Notes under the pieces: generated by a model
The model's database searches: none
Told to the model about the DNA's origin: nothing
The model's input: the letters and a program-made list of their open reading frames with translations, nothing else
Part shown: positions 1 to 8,812 of the stretch, piece by piece
Layout: each line of letters opens with the position of its first letter
Position numbering within the stretch: position 1 is the stretch's first letter
Made by a program: the position numbers and the translations under genes
NCBI RefSeq assembly: GCF_000429925.1
Contig: NZ_AUCU01000038.1
Location: forward strand, 1 to 47,859
Source: Desulfatirhabdium butyrativorans DSM 18734
GTDB lineage: Bacteria > Desulfobacterota > Desulfobacteria > Desulfobacterales > Desulfatirhabdiaceae
Reading direction: 5' to 3'
Length of the DNA stretch: 47,859 nt

Positions 1-239
1 TTCCGAATTTTTCCATTTCGCCAAACTGGCTGAAAGGCCTTTTTACCGTGCGTCCAATGCAAGATTACCGCATGAAACAGTCGGGGGTTCGAAACGGAAT
101 TTCCCTGGTCCGTTTAGGTCTCAGAGTTACACTCATCTCTATAAAGTTGCTCGACCAACACCCGCCCTAGAGGTCTGTAGATAATACTACACTATCCATT
201 TTCATGCACGGGGGCGAGCAAGCCCTTGATCATGAGGGT
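1..239. other. Left edge, nothing recognised
   Basis: No reading frame with family features, no RNA gene and no clear terminator for the FAD oxidoreductase gene that ends at 240. Confidence 0.4.
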
Positions 240-1526
240 TTAGGGAATGATCCGCTTTTGCAAGCCATGATACAAACGGGCGCCGGTTTCATAGAACCAT
301 TCCCAGAATTTTCGCAAGAAGATGGGTTTCGGTTCGGTAACCGGTAAGGGCATGACGGCATCGGAATCTTTCTGGACAACCTCGGCCAGGATTTTCCCGA
401 ATATGGTCCCAGGACCGATTCCCCGCCCATTGTAGCTCATCACCATGACAAAATCAGGCCCCAGCCGATAGTATCTCGGCATGTGATTCCTGGTCATGGC
501 AATCACTCCATGCCAGGCATAGTCGAATCGGACGGGACCGATCTGTGGGAAGACGGTTCGTAGCATCCGTCTGGCCCAATTTTCATGAAGCCCATAGGCA
601 AACCCATCTACCGTTCCCACACTTCCGACAACAAGTCTTCCGGTTCGATCCAGCCGCATGGAAGAAAGCACTGTATTCGTGTCCCAGATGCCGTTGCGAT
701 CGGGTAGAACGGTTTTCAGAACGGTTTCGTCGAGCGGCTGGGTAGCGAACTGGAAATAATTGAACGGGATGAAAACGTGTTTGAATTCCGGCTTGACCCG
801 ATCGATATAGGCATTGGTCGCCATGATAACGGCTCGGGCCTGAAGGGTTCCGGCAGGCGTCTGAAGATGCCATTTCCCCTGGTTTCGAGAAATCCCGATA
901 ACGGGCGACTCGATATAGAGTTTCGCCCCCTCTTGGACGGCCGCTCGTGCGAGCCCGTGGACATAGGCCAATGGCTGAACGGTTCCGGCTCGCAAGTCCA
1001 GAAGTGCGCCGTGATAGGCTTTGGAGCCGATTCGGGAGGTGGCATCCTCCCTGCTGAGTAATTTGACCGGGGCCCCTCGTTTTCCCCACTGCGCTTCCCG
1101 TTCCCGAAGATAGCGGTATCCGGCCGGAGAATGGGCACAATGAAGGGTCCCATTCCGCAACGCTTCACACTCAATGGCATAACGCTCGATCAAGCGGAAC
1201 ACCAGATCGGGTGATCCGCCCAGCGTTGTATTCAGACGCTCACCGTAATCCGGCCCCAACGCTTTGACCACATCATCGGGCAACACCCAGAGACCTGCAT
1301 TTACCAATCCGACATTTCTTCCGGATCCACCGTAGCCAATCCGCCTGGCTTCCAGAAGGGTCACCTGGACACCGGCTTCGGCAAGATGCAAGGCAGCCGA
1401 AACACCCGTAAATCCGCCCCCAATGACGGCAACGTCACAACTGGCCTGCCCTTGCAAGGGTTGAAGGTTTGGAAGAGGCGGTGCGGTTTCAGCCCACAAC
1501 CCCAATTCCCTGAGTCGATCGTTCAT
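240..1526 (-). CDS. FAD-dependent amine/amino acid oxidoreductase (DadA/PuuB-like, DAO fold)
   Basis: This 428-residue protein is probably a cytoplasmic flavoenzyme oxidising an amine or amino acid to an imine. The N-terminus has a Rossmann FAD motif (VAVIGGGFTGVSAALHLAEA) followed by GYGGSGRNVG, the signature seen in gamma-glutamylputrescine oxidase and related DAO proteins. The C-terminus has the second FAD contact, MSYNGRGIGPGT. An upstream in-frame start at 1547 is possible, but AGGAGA lies seven bases before the ATG at 1526, so I chose 1526. It is the last gene of the co-oriented run that starts with the GntR regulator and includes the Liv-type importer, which suggests the oxidase acts on the imported compound. 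A 292-bp gap with a strong hairpin separates it from the binding-protein gene, so it may have its own control. The substrate cannot be told from sequence. Family assignment is firm; PuuB-like specificity is inference. Confidence 0.85.
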   Translation of the reverse strand: MNDRLRELGLWAETAPPLPNLQPLQGQASCDVAVIGGGFTGVSAALHLAEAGVQVTLLEARRIGYGGSGRNVGLVNAGLWVLPDDVVKALGPDYGERLNTTLGGSPDLVFRLIERYAIECEALRNGTLHCAHSPAGYRYLREREAQWGKRGAPVKLLSREDATSRIGSKAYHGALLDLRAGTVQPLAYVHGLARAAVQEGAKLYIESPVIGISRNQGKWHLQTPAGTLQARAVIMATNAYIDRVKPEFKHVFIPFNYFQFATQPLDETVLKTVLPDRNGIWDTNTVLSSMRLDRTGRLVVGSVGTVDGFAYGLHENWARRMLRTVFPQIGPVRFDYAWHGVIAMTRNHMPRYYRLGPDFVMVMSYNGRGIGPGTIFGKILAEVVQKDSDAVMPLPVTEPKPIFLRKFWEWFYETGARLYHGLQKRIIP

Positions 1527-1560
1527 CGTGTTTCTCCTGAATCGCACGTTTTTGACAGCG

Positions 1561-1601
1561 GCCGTCGTCAGCGATCCTGCAGTAGGTTCGCTGCCGACGG
1601 C
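1561..1601 (-). promoter_or_regulatory. Hairpin in the leader of the FAD oxidoreductase gene
   Basis: A 13-bp stem with one mismatch (1561-1573 pairing with 1589-1601) encloses a 15-base loop. It lies 35 bases upstream of the start codon at 1526, in the 292-bp space after the binding-protein gene. It has no U-run, so it is not a classical terminator. It could be an mRNA processing or stability element or an operator. Confidence 0.35.
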
Positions 1602-1818
1602 TCACTGATCTCACTATCCAATCGTGATGGCCTGGCAAAAAGTCAGTGAGTCTCCACCGATCCGCAGGGGAGCTGGCACACCTTTTTGGCTGAATCGGAA
1701 AAACTCGGCCGTCCGCCCGTACGGGCTTTTGCACTTTTGCACTTTCGCACGATGCATCTCGACCTTTCCAAATAAGGCAGTCCGACTCTTTGCGAGTCCA
1801 TCATATATAGACGACCTA

Positions 1819-2970
1819 TCATTTCTTTAAGTTCTTGGCATATTCTGCGGCAGCCATCGTCACGAAAGGCGGCGCTTTGCTCTCGCCCCGTGCATCAAAG
1901 GCATACAACGGATTGCCCACACCTTCCACCTGAACGGTTTTCATGAGCTTGATGAAGCTTTTTCGATCGGTTGCACCCTTTTCGATGACGGCGACGACCA
2001 CCTTCACGGCATCATATCCGTAAATGGCTGCCAGCGGCGGGAAACCGGAGTACTTTTTATTCCATTCCTCCTTCAGGGCTTTTGCCGCCGGTTTTTCGAT
2101 ATCGATGGTCGGGGAGAGCTGGATATATACATCCTTCACATCTCCGGCCAGCTCGAAAAACTTCGGTTCAGTCATGGCATCCGGAACATAGATCGGAACA
2201 TCCCAACCCATCTGTCGTGTCTGTTTGACCAGCATTCCAGCCTCGTTGTAGGTGACAAACAGGACCAGCATTCCGGGATTGGCCGCCTTGGACTTCATCA
2301 AGACAGCATTGAAGTCCAGATCCTGCCCCGGGGTGATCACGCTTTCTTCCACGATTCCGATCCCCAGTTCCTTGGCAGATGTCCGGAAATACTTGAGCAG
2401 TTGCTGGCCGTAGTCCTGGTTTTCACTGATGACGGCCACACTGGATTTCTTGAAGGTGTCTTTGATCTGCTCTGCCATGTATTTTGCAATGGCGCCGGTG
2501 GTGTAAGTCAAACGCAGAAGATTATCGAATCCTTGTTCCGTGATCGTATTGGCGTTGGAATAGGTGATGATATTCGCTACGCCGCCACGGGCATAAACCG
2601 GGGTAGCAGCCAGCGCGCAGGAGCTCATCGTCGGCCCAAGAGCGACCAGAAAATCCCCAGCAGCCACTTTCTTCGCGATATTGGCCGACTCTTTGGGATC
2701 TCCCCTGTCGTCGAAGAATTCCAGGCTCAGCTTGTAGCCCTTCAACGGGCCTGCCTGAATTCCGCCGTTTCGGTTGATTTCCTCGACCGCAATTTCCTGG
2801 CCCCGCCGGTCGCCCATGCCGTAATCTCCGTATTTCCCGGTGCATGCATCATAGCCTGCGATCCGGATGATCTTTTTTGTGGCATCAATTCCGTCTTTGG
2901 CGTAACCGGTAAAGGCCATCCCCAGCATCAAGACTACAGCCAACAAGATTTTTCCCCACTTCTGTTTCAT
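1819..2970 (-). CDS. ABC transporter periplasmic binding protein, branched-chain amino acid type (LivJ/LivK-like)
   Basis: This 383-residue exported protein captures the ligand for the Liv-type importer encoded just upstream. The start at 2970 follows GGGAGG by five bases; an upstream in-frame start at 2994 lacks this. Residues 1-25 are a signal peptide (a lysine-rich start, then a hydrophobic run ending GYA). The mature part has the type I periplasmic-binding fold, with IRIAGYDACTGKYGDYG near the N-terminus, AVEEINRNGGI, FFDDRGDPKESANIA and ALGPTMSSCALAATPVY, as in the Leu/Ile/Val and amide-binding family. Its start lies 20 bases beyond the LivF stop, so it is co-transcribed. Such proteins bind many ligands, and the neighbouring oxidase and racemase suggest an amino acid or amide rather than necessarily Leu/Ile/Val. 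Confidence 0.92.
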   Translation of the reverse strand: MKQKWGKILLAVVLMLGMAFTGYAKDGIDATKKIIRIAGYDACTGKYGDYGMGDRRGQEIAVEEINRNGGIQAGPLKGYKLSLEFFDDRGDPKESANIAKKVAAGDFLVALGPTMSSCALAATPVYARGGVANIITYSNANTITEQGFDNLLRLTYTTGAIAKYMAEQIKDTFKKSSVAVISENQDYGQQLLKYFRTSAKELGIGIVEESVITPGQDLDFNAVLMKSKAANPGMLVLFVTYNEAGMLVKQTRQMGWDVPIYVPDAMTEPKFFELAGDVKDVYIQLSPTIDIEKPAAKALKEEWNKKYSGFPPLAAIYGYDAVKVVVAVIEKGATDRKSFIKLMKTVQVEGVGNPLYAFDARGESKAPPFVTMAAAEYAKNLKK

Positions 2971-2990
2971 GTTCGCCTCCCTTTCTGCAT

Positions 2991-3698
2991 TCAATGTTCA
3001 CCGAGATAGCATTTCCGAACCTGATCGGAATGCATCAATTCACAGGATTGTCCTTCCAGAACGATCCTGCCCAATTCCATCACGCAGGCACGCTGGGTAA
3101 TGGTCAGCGCCTTCTTGACATTTTGCTCAATCAATAAAATGGCAATTCCTTCCTGATGCAGGCGAGAAATGACCCTCATGATCTCATTGACCAGAAAGGG
3201 CGCCAATCCCATGGACGGCTCATCGAGGAGCAACAAGCGCGGCTGTGCCATCAAGCCGCGCGCAATGGCAAGCATCTGCTGTTCCCCGCCGCTCAACGTT
3301 CCGGCCAGCTGATTGGATCGTTCTCCCAAAATAGGGAACAGTTCGTAATACTTTTCGATATCGCGTTTGATTCCGGCCTTGTCTTTTCTCAGAAAGGCGC
3401 CCATTTCCAAATTGGTTTGAACAGTGGCCTTGGCAAACACCCGTCGTCCTTCAGGGACATGCGCGATGCCTGCCCGAACGATCTTTTCCGGCGGCAAACG
3501 GGTGATCGGCTTGCCTTCGAAACGGATTTCCCCCTGACTCGGTCGGATCACCCCCGAAATGGTTTTCAGGAGTGTTGTTTTCCCGGCCCCGTTTGCACCG
3601 ATGATAGCCACCATTTCTCCGGCATCGACACCAAAGGAAACGTCTCGGAGTACGTTGATCTTGCCGTATCCGGAATGCAGGTCTTTCACTTCAAGCAT
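2991..3698 (-). CDS. livF: ABC transporter ATP-binding protein LivF
   Basis: This 235-residue ATPase of the branched-chain-type importer is the smaller of the two nucleotide-binding subunits. It shows Walker A GANGAGKTT, the Q-loop region, the signature LSGGEQQMLAIARGLMA and Walker B LLLLDEPSMGLAP, with the LivF-typical GIAHVPEGRRVF before the signature. Its start lies 13 bases inside the end of livG, a tight translational coupling. Length and motifs match the family. It would pair with LivG on the cytoplasmic side of the LivH-LivM channel. Confidence 0.95.
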   Translation of the reverse strand: MLEVKDLHSGYGKINVLRDVSFGVDAGEMVAIIGANGAGKTTLLKTISGVIRPSQGEIRFEGKPITRLPPEKIVRAGIAHVPEGRRVFAKATVQTNLEMGAFLRKDKAGIKRDIEKYYELFPILGERSNQLAGTLSGGEQQMLAIARGLMAQPRLLLLDEPSMGLAPFLVNEIMRVISRLHQEGIAILLIEQNVKKALTITQRACVMELGRIVLEGQSCELMHSDQVRKCYLGEH

Positions 3699-4465
3699 GC
3701 GAGATCGTCCTCTTCACCAAGATATATCCGCTGTACGGCTTCGTCCGCCTGAATCTCAGCCGGCGTCCCTTCCCGAAACTTGGTCCCGGCATCGAGTACG
3801 ACAATCCGTTGCGCCAGGGACATGATGAATCGCATGTTGTGCTCAATGATGAATATCGTATAGCCTTGAGATTGTAATTGGACGACGAATTCGGCCAGAA
3901 TATCCATTTCCACGGGATTCATCCCCGCGCATGGCTCATCGAGCAACAACAGGATCGGATCCGATGCAAGCGCTCTGCAGATCTCGATCAGTCGTTGTTC
4001 GCCATAGGGAAGATTCTTCACGAGTTCCTTGCTGCGGTGGGCCAAACCCACCATTTCGAGAATTTCCATACCCCTTTGGGCGGCTTCCTTTTCCCTTCGT
4101 GCTGCGACAAAAGGACGTAGGTACACATCCAGCAGAGAATTCGAAATGCGACAATGCCGACCGATCAGAATATTGTCCAACACCGAAATATTCGAAAACA
4201 CGCGCAGATTCTGGAATGTTCTGGAGATGCCTTTTTTGGTCACCACATGGGTCGGCAGGCCGCCAATAGACTCGTCACGGAAGACAATCGATCCGGAATC
4301 GGGTGCATAAATTCCGGTTAACAGATTGACAAACGTGGATTTTCCCGATCCGTTGGGTCCAATCATCCCGAGAATTTCACCTGGCTGAATCTCGAGCGAA
4401 ACATCATTGACGGCATAGACACCGCCGAAACGCTTGCGGACCTGCATCGTTTTCAGAAGACTCAT
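3686..4465 (-). CDS. livG: ABC transporter ATP-binding protein LivG
   Basis: This 259-residue ATPase is the partner of LivF. It has Walker A GPNGSGKSTF, the LivG-type segment KKGISRTFQNLRVFSNISVL, the signature LPYGEQRLIEICRAL and Walker B ILLLLDEPCAGMNP. The C-terminal stretch after the H-loop (FIIEHNMRFIMSLAQRIVVL) is typical of LivG. AAGGAGGT lies upstream of the ATG. The 284-bp gap to livM is filled by a repeat element (4492-4628), so the operon has probably been invaded rather than split. Confidence 0.95.
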   Translation of the reverse strand: MSLLKTMQVRKRFGGVYAVNDVSLEIQPGEILGMIGPNGSGKSTFVNLLTGIYAPDSGSIVFRDESIGGLPTHVVTKKGISRTFQNLRVFSNISVLDNILIGRHCRISNSLLDVYLRPFVAARREKEAAQRGMEILEMVGLAHRSKELVKNLPYGEQRLIEICRALASDPILLLLDEPCAGMNPVEMDILAEFVVQLQSQGYTIFIIEHNMRFIMSLAQRIVVLDAGTKFREGTPAEIQADEAVQRIYLGEEDDLACLK

Positions 4466-4491
4466 GCGGAAAAACCACCTCCTTCACGTCT

Positions 4492-4628
4492 GACGACTTC
4501 ACAAAAAGGCCGGATGTCCCGCGTTCCGCGGGATCGTGCTGCGTCCCTCGTCGCTGCGGCGTACGTATAAGTACGCCTTACAGACGGGATTTGCACTCCT
4601 TGTCTGCGTCCTTTTTCCGAAACCGTTC
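4492..4628 (-). repeat. MITE-like element, family 2, copy 1
   Basis: A 137-bp element lies between livM and livG. Its ends are imperfect inverted repeats of GACGGCTTCGCAAAAA type (GACGACTTCACAAAAA on the left, TTTTTCCGAAACCGTTC on the right). The interior carries CCTCGTCGCTGCGGCGTACG and short hairpins such as CCCGCGTTCCGCGGG. The reverse complement of 7863-7985 aligns along its whole length. It carries no gene. Confidence 0.7.
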
Positions 4629-4749
4629 ATATGCAGAACTCTTTGCATCTGTGACTTTTAATTCCCTCAAGGAGCATCTTCGAGCTTGCCTGTTTTTGAT
4701 CGGTCCGGATGGTTTTCCACCTTTATAGAAAACCAACTGGAACAAGAGA

Positions 4750-5763
4750 TTAGCCCTTGAAGGCCGATGTTCCGAAAACTCCCTGAGGCCGGAAGAGCAA
4801 AAGCAGGATCATCATGGCGCCGATGATCAACATCCGATATTCCGCAAACGGACGGAAGAATTCGGTTGCCAGCGTCATCACGATCACACCAATCAGCGGC
4901 GCCCACAGTCTGCCCATGCCGCCCACGATGACCATGATGATCATCAAGCACGATTCCTCGATTCGGAAATTGGATGGAGTCACTGTGGTTTGATACACGG
5001 CTAGTAAGCTTCCGGCCAATCCCGCGTACAGAGAACCGATGGAAAAGGCCAGAACCATGTACATTGGCGTATTGATTCCCATGGCTTGCGCGGCCAATTC
5101 GTCTTCCCGAATGGCAATCAGCGCCCGACCGCATTTGGTTCGGACCAGAAGAGAGAGTGTAACGTATGTGAAGAACAGTAGACCCAACGCCAGATAATAG
5201 AAATCCATCTCCGTGGTGAGTGCATATCCGAAGATTTTTGGAATAGGAATCCCGACAATCCCCATGGCACCGCCGGTAAACGGTATCCAGGCTTGGGCAA
5301 CGAGACGAAAAATTTCGCCGAAGGCAATGGTGAGCAAACAAAAATAATCCCCTCGGATATTGCGGATGGGAAACCCCAGGATCAAGGCAACCCCAAGGGT
5401 GATCAGGCCGGAAATGGCAAGGGCCGGCAGGAATCCGAAACCGTGACGGGTCATGAGGATGGCTGTCGTGTAGGCGCCGATCCCATAGAACGCGGCATGC
5501 CCCAGGGACAACAATCCCGTATAGCCCAGGATCAAATTGAGGCCCATGCAGCAGATGCCAAAAATCGCCATGAAGTTGATAAGCCCGAGGATATAATTGT
5601 CAGTCATCCACTGAGGAAGGGAGATCGCCAGACACACCGCCGCCACAGCGATCCCGATCTTCATACCTGTATTTTGCCAAATCTTGGCCGGATTGGGGTC
5701 CACCCTTTCTCCGCCGTAGAGGGAAGCTTTTGCTGCTTGGCCGTTCATGTCCATCACCGTCAC
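4750..5763 (-). CDS. livM: ABC transporter permease LivM
   Basis: This membrane permease is 337 residues from the GTG at 5763, which overlaps the livH stop as GTGA. In-frame ATG codons at 5754 and 5748 are alternatives. About 35 hydrophilic N-terminal residues precede eight or more hydrophobic segments. LivM signatures are GLNLILGYTGLLSLGHAAFYGIG and, later, RTKCGRALIAIREDELAAQAMGI, the loop that docks on the ATPases. It forms the channel with LivH. The GTG overlap supports translational coupling within the importer operon. Confidence 0.94.
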   Translation of the reverse strand: MTVMDMNGQAAKASLYGGERVDPNPAKIWQNTGMKIGIAVAAVCLAISLPQWMTDNYILGLINFMAIFGICCMGLNLILGYTGLLSLGHAAFYGIGAYTTAILMTRHGFGFLPALAISGLITLGVALILGFPIRNIRGDYFCLLTIAFGEIFRLVAQAWIPFTGGAMGIVGIPIPKIFGYALTTEMDFYYLALGLLFFTYVTLSLLVRTKCGRALIAIREDELAAQAMGINTPMYMVLAFSIGSLYAGLAGSLLAVYQTTVTPSNFRIEESCLMIIMVIVGGMGRLWAPLIGVIVMTLATEFFRPFAEYRMLIIGAMMILLLLFRPQGVFGTSAFKG

Positions 5764-6635
5764 ACTTTCTTGATTTCCGCCTGTCCGAGAATCCCGGTCG
5801 GTTTCACCAACAGGATGACGACCAGAAGGAGAAAAATGATGGGGTCCCGAAACATGCTGGACACATAAACACCCACGAAATTCTCTGAAATACCCAAGAT
5901 CATGCCCCCGATCAGCGCACCGCTGAAACTGCCGATGCCGCCGATTACGGCTGCCGTAAAAGCGATGATGGTTCCTCGAAACCCCATGCTGATCGAAATG
6001 ACATTATACGATGAGGAATACAAAACCCCTCCGATAACGCCCAATACACCTCCCAGAAAATAGACAATGGAAACCGTCCGGTTGATCGGAATTCCCATTA
6101 GGCTTGCAGTCGTCAAATCTTCGGATGCGCACAGTATGGCCTTGCCCATTTTGTGATGTTTGAGAAACAGATTGAAGAAAACGATAATGGCAACGGCAAT
6201 GCCGAGGGTGACCAGGTTGGTCAATGATATGGTAAGCCCCAAAATCGAAAAGGAATGAGAGGGGAAGAGGGAAGGAAAGGGAAGGACCTGGTTTCCCCAT
6301 TTGAGTTCCGACAGGTTTTGAATGATATAAGCCGCACCCAAGGCCGTGATCATGGAAATCATGCGATTCTGGGCGGCCCGAAGCCTTCGATAGGCTACAA
6401 ACTCCACCAGCGCAGCCAAGGCCCCTCCGGCAAGGACGGATCCGAGGACGGCAAAAAGCGGTGAAACATGATGGGCGCTCAGCAAAGTCCAGGCCAGAAG
6501 CGTTCCAAAGATATACACATCTCCATGGGCAAAATTCATCAGGCGAAGGATGCCATAGACCATGCTGTACCCCATGGTGACCAGGGTATAAATGGCACCT
6601 ACCATGATTCCCACCATCAATACATTCCAGAACAT
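5760..6635 (-). CDS. livH: ABC transporter permease LivH
   Basis: This 291-residue membrane permease is the first gene of the importer. Family motifs are GAIYTLVTMGYSMVYGILRLMNFAHGD at the N-terminus and the ATPase-docking loop CASEDLTTASLMGIPINRTV. The C-terminus ends in a long hydrophobic segment. GAGGAG lies six bases before the ATG. The stop overlaps the GTG start of livM. Upstream lie 276 bp containing a heptanucleotide repeat array before the racemase gene, so livH may be read through from the racemase promoter or have its own. Confidence 0.94.
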   Translation of the reverse strand: MFWNVLMVGIMVGAIYTLVTMGYSMVYGILRLMNFAHGDVYIFGTLLAWTLLSAHHVSPLFAVLGSVLAGGALAALVEFVAYRRLRAAQNRMISMITALGAAYIIQNLSELKWGNQVLPFPSLFPSHSFSILGLTISLTNLVTLGIAVAIIVFFNLFLKHHKMGKAILCASEDLTTASLMGIPINRTVSIVYFLGGVLGVIGGVLYSSSYNVISISMGFRGTIIAFTAAVIGGIGSFSGALIGGMILGISENFVGVYVSSMFRDPIIFLLLVVILLVKPTGILGQAEIKKV

Positions 6636-6837
6636 GATCTTCTCCTCGGAAACGCGGTACCTATTGGAACCTCATCGCAAATTCCCTATCTGGAGCAACG
6701 AGCCGCATCGGAACGAGCGCACCTTTTTCGCTGCATCGGGAAACTCAGCCGTCCGATATCATCAGAGCGAGTGTAAGCTCTGTATGGTAGAAAATGAAAT
6801 CCGTCGAAGCACATCAGAAAGAACAGAACTCATCCGC

Positions 6838-6883
6838 CTGTCTCCTGTCTCCTGACTTCTGTCTTATGACTTCTGACTCCTGC
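6838..6883. repeat. Heptanucleotide tandem repeat array
   Basis: Degenerate 7-base units of the CTGACTC/CTGACTT kind (TCTCCTG, TCTCCTG, ACTTCTG, ...) lie between livH and the racemase gene. Read on the minus strand, the array ends in GCGGATG and then a TTCTGT-like sequence, the same border found at 22168-22220 and 41317-41360. No coding sense. Confidence 0.65.
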
Positions 6884-6911
6884 CGCCTCCTCACAGCTTT
6901 CTTCGAACCCA

Positions 6912-7643
6912 TCACATATGTCCCGTAAACGGCGTCCGAACAAAACTTCGATGAACATATTCGATCATGGTGATGAAATCGAAAACCGGAAGCCCGGTGG
7001 CCGCCTGAACGGCATGAGCGTAAGGAGGTAAATCGCTGCATTCCAGCAGAATGGAACCAATATTCGGGTTGCGGGATACCAGCTCTTTGGCCACCTCAAC
7101 CACTTCTGTCTCAATTTTTGAAGAGTCGAGGGTGCCTTTTTCCTCCAGGATGGCTTCCCTGAATTCCCTCTGCTTCTCCATTCCTGCAATGGCCAGCGGA
7201 ATATCCGGCCCGATATGACAAGATTCGAAGTGTCGGGGGGTGAGGCATTCGGCATTGGCTGTAAGGATACCGACAGGCTTGCGGGTAATCTGAAAAAGGA
7301 AGGGAATTTGAAGGAGGCTCGATAAAAAGACGGGGATATCCAAGGCCGATGATACTTCCTGCTGGAACAGAGCCATGAAACCGCAGGCGCCGGTGATGGC
7401 CCGAACCCCGCAATCCCGTAAGTTCATGGCGGCTTGAATGAACGCCTCGGATAGCGTTGGGCTTCTCTGGTTCAAGAGCCTATCGATCGTTGCACCTTGC
7501 ACTTCCTGATAGCGCACCGGAAATGGAAAGGTGGAAGCGTTTCCCACGTTTCCTGGGATACAGGGATATGAAGCATCCAAAATCAGGATCCCGATCGTTT
7601 CACCATACCATGACTGGGTTTTTCGTCCGATGCGGTAGATCAT
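6912..7643 (-). CDS. Aspartate/glutamate racemase-family protein
   Basis: This 243-residue protein of the Asp/Glu racemase superfamily uses two cysteines as acid and base to epimerise or isomerise small carboxylates. The first candidate cysteine is Cys87 in AITGACGFMALF; the second is Cys202 in LLECSDLPPYA. This form (SLLQIP, LECSDLPPYA) is a distinct subgroup often found beside amino acid or amine catabolic genes and is not MurI. It sits between the GntR regulator and the Liv importer on the same strand, with a palindromic candidate operator about 90 bases upstream. Inference: it interconverts or isomerises the compound brought in by the importer, possibly feeding the FAD oxidase. The exact reaction is unknown. 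Confidence 0.8.
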   Translation of the reverse strand: MIYRIGRKTQSWYGETIGILILDASYPCIPGNVGNASTFPFPVRYQEVQGATIDRLLNQRSPTLSEAFIQAAMNLRDCGVRAITGACGFMALFQQEVSSALDIPVFLSSLLQIPFLFQITRKPVGILTANAECLTPRHFESCHIGPDIPLAIAGMEKQREFREAILEEKGTLDSSKIETEVVEVAKELVSRNPNIGSILLECSDLPPYAHAVQAATGLPVFDFITMIEYVHRSFVRTPFTGHM

Positions 7644-7731
7644 GCCGTCCTCCGGATGCGATGTGTGAATGGGGAGTTGGTATTACAACGCAATTCTTAT
7701 TTGCGGAGAAAGTTTGATAATAAATTTATCA

Positions 7732-7743
7732 CTTGTATACCTC
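7732..7743 (-). promoter_or_regulatory. Candidate GntR/FCD operator upstream of the racemase gene
   Basis: CTTGTATACCTC contains the GTATAC core of the TGGTATACCA-type sites bound by FCD-family GntR regulators. It lies about 90 bases upstream of the racemase start. A matching GGTATACC core lies upstream of the gntR gene at 8853-8860, so both genes could answer to the same regulator. Confidence 0.45.
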
Positions 7744-7862
7744 TGATCAAAAATAAATGTCAATCAAAATCTTTGCGAGCTCCATTTTTGGAATGATAAG
7801 CAGATTCAGAATGATAAACAAATAGGGTTCAACGGATGGTATCGGAAAAATCCTTCTTAATA

Positions 7863-7985
7863 GACGGCTTCGAAAAAGGCTGCTGGTAAGGAGTTCACGT
7901 CCTGAGGAGTGGGGCGTACGTCGACGTACGTCGCAACGACGAGGGATGCAGCGCACTGCCGCATCCGGTTTTTTGCGAAGCCGTC
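7863..7985 (+). repeat. MITE-like element, family 2, copy 2
   Basis: A 123-bp element with near-perfect terminal inverted repeats: GACGGCTTCGAAAAA on the left and TTTTTTGCGAAGCCGTC on the right. The interior includes GGCGTACGTCGACGTACGTC, a palindrome-rich core. It is in the opposite orientation to the copy at 4492-4628. Confidence 0.72.
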
Positions 7986-8155
7986 ACAGAAGGGCTTTTG
8001 AAATGGACTCGAAGAAAGGGTCAGAGGGTCGAAAAGAATGAATACAAGGAAGGTAACGGAATGAAGGCAAATGAATGATTGTGGTTCGCTTCGGTTTTCC
8101 AGCTTATGTGGACCGAAAAAACGGAGTGCCGCTCATGCATGAGGGGTGGTATTGT

Positions 8156-8812
8156 TCAACCAGTCACTGCAGAAGTCATGCCCAGAAATTTTTCACGAAT
8201 ACGGTTAAAATGTCGCATCAGGATTTCTTTGCGAATACTGCCGATCTTCGACTGTTCACCATTGCGACAGGCATTCTGTGTCGCATCGATTTCATCCACC
8301 ATGGCCTGAACTTCTTCCGACCATTTTCCTCTCGGCAAGGTGATATACCACAATCGGAAAGTAAGGTTGTAAAGATGATCCGAAATCTGGCGAAGAATGG
8401 GATTGTGAGCTGCTTCAAAAAGGATATTGCGAAAGGAGTGATCGATTTCGGTCAGCTTTTGGCGATCCTTATCTTCTATCAAGCTCTGACATCGTTGTCT
8501 GAGGATTTCAAATTGACCGAGGTGTTCTTCATTCAAATGTTCCGCCGCCAGATTTCCGACCAACTCCTCGATTTCGAACCGTACCTGAAATGTATACATC
8601 ATGGTTTCAAATTCAATTTCAGACACCATGGTTCCTGAGCGCGGCAACACTCGAACCAATTGATCCCATTCCAGGTGCTTCAACGCCTCTCGAACCGGCG
8701 TTCTACTGATGCCGAATTCTTCTGCAATGTCTTTTTCGTTGAGGATTTGGGATGGTTTATATTCCAAATGTAAAATACGCTGTTTGATGGTATCGTAGAT
8801 ATTGATTGTCAT
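8156..8812 (-). CDS. GntR-family transcriptional regulator with FCD ligand domain
   Basis: This 218-residue DNA-binding regulator has a winged helix-turn-helix at about residues 5-70 (KPSQILNEKDIAEEFGISRT, then PVREALKHLEWDQLVRVLPR) followed by an all-helical FCD domain at about 75-205 that binds a small carboxylic acid or amino acid. It is the first of the co-oriented racemase-importer-oxidase run, so it most likely controls that set. A GGTATACC palindrome about 40 bases upstream of its start fits autoregulation, and a similar core lies before the racemase gene. The ligand is unknown. Confidence 0.9.
   Translation of the reverse strand: MTINIYDTIKQRILHLEYKPSQILNEKDIAEEFGISRTPVREALKHLEWDQLVRVLPRSGTMVSEIEFETMMYTFQVRFEIEELVGNLAAEHLNEEHLGQFEILRQRCQSLIEDKDRQKLTEIDHSFRNILFEAAHNPILRQISDHLYNLTFRLWYITLPRGKWSEEVQAMVDEIDATQNACRNGEQSKIGSIRKEILMRHFNRIREKFLGMTSAVTG

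Larger units (their letters stand above)
7644..8155. other. Intergenic region between GntR and racemase genes
   Basis: This 512-bp non-coding stretch is AT-rich near the racemase start, with a GTATAC operator candidate at 7734-7742. It contains the second copy of repeat family 2 at 7863-7985. I see no gene in the rest. Confidence 0.6.

Noticed and set aside
8075-8638. 187-residue plus-strand frame opposite the GntR gene
   Set aside because: The minus-strand GntR protein has a clear winged helix and FCD domain; this is its shadow.
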